Shown here piece by piece: positions 6,412-9,320 of a DNA stretch of 9,320 bases. The DNA is from Avispirillum sp959601495 (GTDB lineage Bacteria; Bacillota; Clostridia; Oscillospirales; CAG-272). The DNA lies in NCBI GenBank assembly GCA_959601495.1, contig CAUGPT010000058.1, positions 1 to 9,320 on the forward strand, written 5' to 3'. The translations under genes were made by a program, and so were the position numbers. The notes beneath the pieces are model-generated. The model made no database searches. It was not told the origin of the DNA and saw only the letters and a list, made by a program, of their open reading frames with translations. Each line of letters begins with the position of its first letter. Position 1 is the first letter of the stretch.

Positions 6412-7010
6412 TTTGCGGCCTCCTTTCCCTTAAAGCAATTCTTTATCCATATCGCAAATTTCTTTGTAAGAGACATAATGCCCACAGTCGCCTTTTTGCA
6501 GCCGAAAAACATGAATACGGAAAGTCCGGCGCAGACAAGTCCGCCGCCGAGAAGGGCAAGACCGGACGCAACGCTGCCGCCCGCGGCAAAAATTATGCAC
6601 CCGGGCACACTGCCGACGGCACAGACCGCAAGCGCGCCGAAAACCGCCCACAGAGCAATGATCAGGGCCCACATAGCGGCATAAACCGCAAAAACTGCGG
6701 CGGCGGCTGCGATGCCGAGCGAAAGCCATACGGGAGAGCCGAGCACTAAGAGCACCGTCTCCCACGCCCTCAGGCGTCTTTTGGGCCGTATTCTCTCTTT
6801 CGCGATCTTTGCGAGAGGAATATAGGCAACGGTCTGTCTGACTATCTCGTCTACCGGACCCGCCGCCGATACCGCCTCTTCCTCCGTAAGTCCTTCTTCC
6901 ATCCTGTCGTCAAGCATTTCGCCGTAAAAGCTCAGACGCTCTTCAATATCGTCCCGCGGCAAACCGGACAGTCCCCGGCGCAGCTCGGCGAGAAATTCTT
7001 GTTTATTCAT
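6408..7010 (-). CDS. DUF1700 (HAAS-domain) integral membrane protein
   Basis: A 200-aa protein. Residues 1-75 form a helical, charged cytoplasmic HAAS domain: MNKQEFLAELRRGLSGLP, then a stretch with GPVDEIVRQ (51-59). The rest has at least three hydrophobic segments (about 84-110, 111-133 and 136-170) and a basic C-terminal tail. In this family the HAAS domain is thought to interact with the partner PadR regulator, which would place the protein as a membrane-bound partner of the transcription factor; this comes from the family and is not visible here. It sits between padR and the DUF4097 gene, overlapping the former by 8 nt (ATGAATAA) and the latter by 4 nt. AAGGAGG lies 9 nt before the start. 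Length is typical and nothing is broken. Confidence 0.92.
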   Translation of the reverse strand: MNKQEFLAELRRGLSGLPRDDIEERLSFYGEMLDDRMEEGLTEEEAVSAAGPVDEIVRQTVAYIPLAKIAKERIRPKRRLRAWETVLLVLGSPVWLSLGIAAAAAVFAVYAAMWALIIALWAVFGALAVCAVGSVPGCIIFAAGGSVASGLALLGGGLVCAGLSVFMFFGCKKATVGIMSLTKKFAIWIKNCFKGKEAAK

Positions 7011-7323
7011 TGCCGTCTTCCTCCTTGGTTACAAATTGATAAATTGATAAAATTTCCTTCCACTCGTCCCTGAACTCCCCGATACGCCGAAGCCCCGCCT
7101 CAGTGATATGATAATATTTCCGAAGCCTGCCGCCGTGCTCCGCGGTGTGCACCGTCAGCATTTCGGCTGCCTCCAGGCGCTTCAGAATAGTATACAGGGT
7201 CGATTCGGACAGCTCTATATACGGCTTCATGTCCTTTATTATTTTATAGCCGTATGAATCCTCGCTTTTGATAGCCGCCAGAACGCAGACATCCAAAAGT
7301 CCTCTTTTCAACTGACCGTCCAT
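7003..7323 (-). CDS. PadR family transcriptional regulator
   Basis: A 106-aa winged helix-turn-helix protein of the small PadR type. Residues 1-35 start with the family pattern MDGQLKRGLLDVCVLAAI and include YGYKIIKDM (24-32). The recognition helix is around SESTLYTILKRLE (39-51), the beta wing runs 57-72 with GGRLRKYYHIT, and a single C-terminal helix (75-98) would serve for dimerisation. It probably represses its own operon, which includes the DUF1700 and DUF4097 genes. AAGGAGG lies 6 nt before the start. A near-palindrome covering the -10 box of its promoter (7343-7365) is a good candidate operator. The signal it responds to is unknown; in related operons the HAAS protein may modulate it. 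Confidence 0.94.
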   Translation of the reverse strand: MDGQLKRGLLDVCVLAAIKSEDSYGYKIIKDMKPYIELSESTLYTILKRLEAAEMLTVHTAEHGGRLRKYYHITEAGLRRIGEFRDEWKEILSIYQFVTKEEDGNE

Positions 7324-7342
7324 GCTATACCTCCTTTTGTGT

Positions 7343-7365
7343 AATACATCGTATCACGAAGTATT
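7343..7365. promoter_or_regulatory. Candidate PadR operator
   Basis: AATACATCG (7343-7351) and CGAAGTATT (7357-7365) form a 9-bp dyad with one mismatch and a 5-bp centre. It covers the -10 box and part of the spacer of the operon promoter. PadR-type regulators bind such short AT-flanked palindromes, so a bound dimer here would block RNA polymerase. The assignment rests on position and symmetry only. Confidence 0.6.
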
Positions 7366-7375
7366 GGTTTGTCAA
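7348..7375 (-). promoter_or_regulatory. Promoter of the PadR-DUF1700-DUF4097 operon
   Basis: On the minus strand TTGACA (7370-7375) and TACGAT (7348-7353) are 16 bp apart. The -35 box is perfect and the -10 box is fair. The leader to the padR start at 7323 is under 20 nt. Confidence 0.8.
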
Positions 7376-7512
7376 CAGTTTTTTGCAAAAAATATGAAAA
7401 TGCCGCGGAGAGTATAAGCATTATTCAGCATAACCGCCCGATTTGCGAGCCGACCGTCCCTTACCCGGGCGGATATATTGAACCGTCGGAGCACCGAAGC
7501 CAAAAGCGATAC
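7376..7512. other. Intergenic DNA with one inverted repeat
   Basis: No gene is supported in this stretch. CCGCCCG (7434-7440) and CGGGCGG (7466-7472) form a 7-bp inverted repeat with a 25-nt loop. No convincing plus-strand promoter for the downstream zinc-ribbon operon was found here or in the repeats that follow. Confidence 0.5.
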
Positions 7513-7680
7513 ACCCCCTTTGCGGTATACAGTGCGGGGCAGTCAGCCGACAGGGTCACCCCTTTGCGGTATACAGTGCGGGGCAGCCGTCCACAAGTCC
7601 ACAGCCGACCAAGGTACCCCCTTTACGGTTATATGGTGTAGGTCAGCCGTCCCAAGACCCTTGCCCCTTTGCGGTTGGCT
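7513..7680 (+). repeat. Four degenerate direct repeats upstream of the zinc-ribbon operon
   Basis: Units begin at 7513, 7558, 7616 and 7663, each starting with (A)CCCC(C)TTTGCGG or a close variant. Units 1 and 2 share 28 identical bases, including GGTATACAGTGCGGGGCAG. Unit 3 diverges (TTATATGGTGTAGGTCAG) and unit 4 keeps only its first part. Unit lengths are about 45, 58 and 47 bp, and three units contain an AGCCG-type word downstream. The spacing is too irregular, and the units too unequal, for a CRISPR array. The repeats may be binding sites, part of a leader RNA, or a decaying mobile repeat. Confidence 0.75.
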
Positions 7681-7727
7681 TTGCCCTGCAAAACTTAATT
7701 TCAAGACAAAAGAAACGGAGTGATGTT

Positions 7728-7979
7728 ATGTTTGTTGTTCGAAAGGAACAATGCGTTGAGTGCGGCGCGGCTTTCTCAATTTCATTGGAGGAGTTTATTT
7801 ATAAACCCGATAACGGCATGAAACTGCCCAAGCGATGTAAAGACTGCCGCAGAAAAACCGTGATCACGCAAACCCTTACCGCGGAATACGTCAGATCATG
7901 CGCCAATACCCCGCCACAAAAGGACACCGCCGCAAAGTACACGGCGGTGCCCTTTAATATTGAAAGGAGATCATTATGA
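7728..7979 (+). CDS. Zinc-ribbon protein
   Basis: An 83-aa protein. Residues 8-43 carry CVECG (9-13) and CKDCRRK (37-43), giving four cysteines C9, C12, C37 and C40 for one zinc ion. Between them is ISLEEFIYKPDNGMKLPKRC, which resembles the small treble-clef-like zinc-ribbon domain (zf-trcl type) found in many Clostridia. Residues 45-83 are polar and look unstructured. Such domains occur in proteins of unknown role and may bind nucleic acid or protein. GGAG lies 7 nt before the start. It is the first gene of a small operon: its stop codon overlaps the next start (ATGA). A hairpin (7925-7949) lies inside its 3' end. Confidence 0.8.
   Translation: MFVVRKEQCVECGAAFSISLEEFIYKPDNGMKLPKRCKDCRRKTVITQTLTAEYVRSCANTPPQKDTAAKYTAVPFNIERRSL
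7925..7949 (+). repeat. Stem-loop inside the end of the zinc-ribbon gene
   Basis: CACCGCCG (7925-7932) pairs with CGGCGGTG (7942-7949) around a 9-nt loop, and flanking GG/CC can extend it past one mismatch. It ends about 15 nt before the AAAGGAG ribosome binding site of the next gene. It may influence coupling or mRNA decay between genes 1 and 2. It could also simply reflect codon choice. Confidence 0.5.
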
Positions 7980-8356
7980 ACGAACAGGAAAACTTTGACT
8001 GCGAAAACGTACTTGACGAGCTGGCGGATCTCATAAGCTCACTGCCGAAGCCGACGCTAAAGCTTCTTGATTTCAAACGGTACTGTGAAATGCTGCAATG
8101 CGCGTGCGATCTGCGGCATTCGGCGGAGGAAGCGCTTTCCGATAAGAGCATAGCTGTGGAAATTGATCAGTATTTTAATTTAGGGTATATTTCCGTTGAT
8201 ATTCCCGATCTGTGTGTGATGCAGCCGCAAAAGTTCGCCGCTGCCGTAAGTAAAGCCGATAATTTTGAGATCTATCCGCTGACGAACGGCAATTTACGGC
8301 TTGATATAACCTTTCATAATGTCATGCAATGCTATTACGGAGAGGAGTATCAATAA
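7976..8356 (+). CDS. Hypothetical protein, second gene of the zinc-ribbon operon
   Basis: A 126-aa acidic soluble protein that I do not recognise. Residues 10-55 look helical (NVLDELADLISSL, then LLDFKRYCEMLQCACDL), and 60-126 appear to alternate strands and loops (YISVDIPDL, FEIYPLTNGNLRLDITFHNV). There is no signal peptide or membrane segment. Cysteines at 9, 37, 42, 44, 80 and 119 are scattered and do not form an obvious metal site. The start overlaps the zinc-ribbon stop (ATGA) and AAAGGAG lies 6 nt upstream, so it is almost certainly translated. Its end abuts the next start codon directly. Confidence 0.78.
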   Translation: MNEQENFDCENVLDELADLISSLPKPTLKLLDFKRYCEMLQCACDLRHSAEEALSDKSIAVEIDQYFNLGYISVDIPDLCVMQPQKFAAAVSKADNFEIYPLTNGNLRLDITFHNVMQCYYGEEYQ

Positions 8357-8491
8357 ATGGACTTTTTCTTTGCTTTCTTAGGACTCATTTGGCTGACATA
8401 CCGCCTTGGAAAAGAGGACGGAAAATGGGGGTGCTTCACGTTTTTGATGATCATCATTCTGATCGCGGTAATATATACGGCACTCAACTGA
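8357..8491 (+). CDS. Small 44-aa membrane protein, third gene of the operon
   Basis: A short reading frame beginning immediately after the stop codon of the preceding gene. AGGAG lies 9 nt upstream, inside that gene's end. The protein has two hydrophobic stretches, FFFAFLGLIWLTY (3-15) and CFTFLMIIILIAVIYTAL (26-43), joined by a charged hairpin RLGKEDGKWG (16-25). It should span the membrane once or twice. No family recognised. The good ribosome binding site and zero-gap junction argue that it is real. Holin-like and toxin-like small proteins have this general shape, but nothing here shows such a function. Confidence 0.68.
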   Translation: MDFFFAFLGLIWLTYRLGKEDGKWGCFTFLMIIILIAVIYTALN

Positions 8492-8554
8492 ACCGTCTGC
8501 TGCGGCGTTGCAGCAAAGCAGCCGTATTCAAAGGCGGAACGGCACGAATAAAGA

Positions 8555-8593
8555 AAAATCCACCGTAATTATATAAAAATTACGGTGGATTTT
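8555..8593. terminator. Bidirectional terminator between the mini-operon and tRNA-Ser
   Basis: A perfect 16-bp stem, 8555-8570 with 8578-8593, has a 7-nt loop. Its left flank gives TTTTTCTTT on the minus strand, and its right end gives TTTT on the plus strand. It starts 1 nt beyond the tRNA 3' end, so it is chiefly the tRNA terminator. It also stops transcripts from the zinc-ribbon operon about 65 nt after the last stop codon. Confidence 0.9.
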
Positions 8594-8594
8594 G

Positions 8595-8685
8595 TGGCGG
8601 AGAAGAAGAGATTCGAACTCTTGAGACCCGTTAAGGCCTACGCGATTTCCAATCGCGCGCGCTCGACCAACTACGCGACTTCTCC
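8595..8685 (-). tRNA. tRNA-Ser (anticodon GGA)
   Basis: A complete 91-nt class II tRNA read on the minus strand. The acceptor stem GGAGAAG pairs with CTTCTCC, followed by discriminator G and an encoded CCA (8595-8597). The anticodon stem CGCGA/TCGCG encloses the loop TTGGAAA, giving anticodon GGA for codons UCC and UCU. A long variable arm typical of serine tRNAs follows, and the T arm contains GTTCGAATC. It has its own promoter and terminator and is transcribed alone. tRNA-Ser genes are common integration sites, but I see no second copy of its 3' end in the window and no integrase. Confidence 0.97.
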
Positions 8686-8721
8686 AAGGTCGTATTTGGT
8701 GCTGTCTCGGACAGCTTAGAT

Positions 8722-8750
8722 ATTATACCACAGTATTTTTATAAAATCAA
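8722..8750 (-). promoter_or_regulatory. Promoter of tRNA-Ser
   Basis: On the minus strand TTGATT (8745-8750), a 17-bp spacer and a perfect TATAAT (8722-8727) lie about 37 bp before the mature tRNA. Between them a perfect hairpin (8701-8706 with 8710-8715) sits in the 5' leader that would be removed by RNase P. Confidence 0.88.
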
Positions 8751-8760
8751 TACCAAAATT

Positions 8761-8970
8761 GATTTTTTTGAAAATCGGTGAGATTTGCGATTTATAGCGA
8801 AAGAGAGCAGCGCCGCCGAGACGATCGGCAAACAATGGATGGCGGACAAGTGCGGATACCGAGACGGCGTGCGGAATATGAATACAGATGTCGGAGCAGA
8901 ACTGCGCTCTCGCCTGCGGGCTCGGTCAGGGTCGGCTACGGGCTGCCATCGGCAGGTCATTCACTACCGT
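8761..8970. other. GC-rich intergenic DNA, no gene seen
   Basis: No reading frame with a ribosome binding site or recognisable product. The stretch links the tRNA promoter to the tandem repeat array and is rich in CGG and GCC words. A plus-strand open frame that spans it and the array (8778-9257) has arginine- and proline-rich content and no ribosome binding site. Confidence 0.5.
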
Positions 8971-9320
8971 CCGCCTTGCGGTGCCCGAAATTTTTTGCTC
9001 GCTGCCGCTTCGCAAAATTTCGACCGCTGCACGTTTCGCGCCCTGCCTTCTTCCGCTACCGGCGGCGGACGTTTGTCGGAACGTTATTTACATCAATTTC
9101 GTCTTGCGGCATCCGATGTATCGGCTCGCTGCCGCCTTGCGGTGCCCGAAATTTCTTTGCTCGCTGCCGCTTCGCGAAATTCCGACCGCTGCACGTTTCG
9201 CGCCCAGCCTTCTTCCGCCGCAGGCGGCGGACGTTTGTCAGACTGTCATTTACATAAATCTCGTATTGCGGCATCCGATGTATCGGCTCGCTGCCGCCTT
9301 GCGGTGCCCGAAATTTCTTT
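8971..9320. repeat. 161-162-bp tandem direct repeat array, running off the edge
   Basis: Copy 1 covers 8971-9131 (161 bp), copy 2 covers 9132-9293 (162 bp), and a third begins at 9294 and is cut by the window end. By eye, copies 1 and 2 differ at about 14 positions plus one inserted base. Each unit contains small dyads: CCGC/GCGG at its start, CGAAATTT paired with AAATTTCG (clearest in copy 1), a TCCGCCG/CGGCGGA stem in copy 2, and CCGA-TGTA-TCGG. Because the unit is about 54 codons long, both strands show repeated open frames. I regard these as by-products of the period rather than genes. A dispersed intergenic repeat family is the likeliest identity. Confidence 0.9.

Noticed and set aside
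7513..7680. CRISPR array
   Set aside because: Only two units are well conserved, the period varies from 45 to 58 bp, the intervening sequences are related rather than unique, and there are no cas genes nearby.
7369..7723. Small plus-strand proteins across the direct repeats
   Set aside because: The frames cross the repeats in different phases and have no ribosome binding site.
7728..8491. Toxin-antitoxin or phage-defence operon
   Set aside because: The compact layout and membrane peptide invite the idea, but no toxin, antitoxin, nuclease or NTPase motif is visible in any of the three proteins.
8595..8685. Integration site (attachment site) of a mobile element in the tRNA-Ser gene
   Set aside because: No duplicate of the tRNA 3' end and no integrase occur in the window.
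8778..9320. Repeat proteins encoded on either strand of the tandem array
   Set aside because: Both strands are open because the unit is near a multiple of three. No ribosome binding site precedes the plus-strand start, and the minus-strand start lies outside the window. Not enough to call a gene.

Overview
The window looks like a piece of chromosome from a gut-type Clostridia bacterium, most likely in the Ruminococcaceae/Oscillospiraceae. This is inferred from a secreted dockerin protein, a PadR/DUF1700/DUF4097 operon, strong AAGGAGG-type ribosome binding sites, textbook sigma-A promoters (TTGACA-17-TATAAT type), GC-rich intergenic DNA and many intergenic stem-loops. Species cannot be read from the sequence.

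Layout. Positions 1-712 hold no gene I can support, but a succession of stem-loops; the clearest is a minus-strand terminator (473-495) that probably ends the dockerin transcript. A secreted protein with a cohesin-like domain and a C-terminal dockerin lies on the minus strand (713-1786), with its own promoter. A divergent promoter and a leader of about 160 nt lead to a family 2 glycosyltransferase (2177-3028, +). Aspartate-semialdehyde dehydrogenase (asd, 3258-4337, +) follows with its own promoter and a strong bidirectional terminator. A streptothricin-acetyltransferase-like GNAT enzyme (4598-5143, -) converges on that terminator and has its own promoter.

The next unit is a compact minus-strand operon, read right to left: PadR regulator (7003-7323), DUF1700/HAAS membrane protein (6408-7010) and DUF4097 surface protein (5449-6411). 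The genes overlap by 8 and 4 nt. An imperfect palindrome covers the -10 box of its promoter, suggesting PadR autoregulation.

The right-hand part looks accessory. Four degenerate direct repeats (7513-7680) precede a small plus-strand operon: a zinc-ribbon protein, an unrecognised 126-aa protein and a 44-aa membrane peptide, with translational overlap or abutment at each junction. A terminator hairpin separates this operon from a convergent tRNA-Ser(GGA) (8595-8685, -). The window ends in a 161-162-bp tandem repeat that runs off the edge.

The housekeeping genes (asd, tRNA-Ser) are unrelated to their neighbours and each has its own promoter. Only the PadR operon and the zinc-ribbon mini-operon are real multigene units. 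I found no clearly new multigene system; the least explained parts are the zinc-ribbon mini-operon with its upstream repeats and the repeat array at the right edge.
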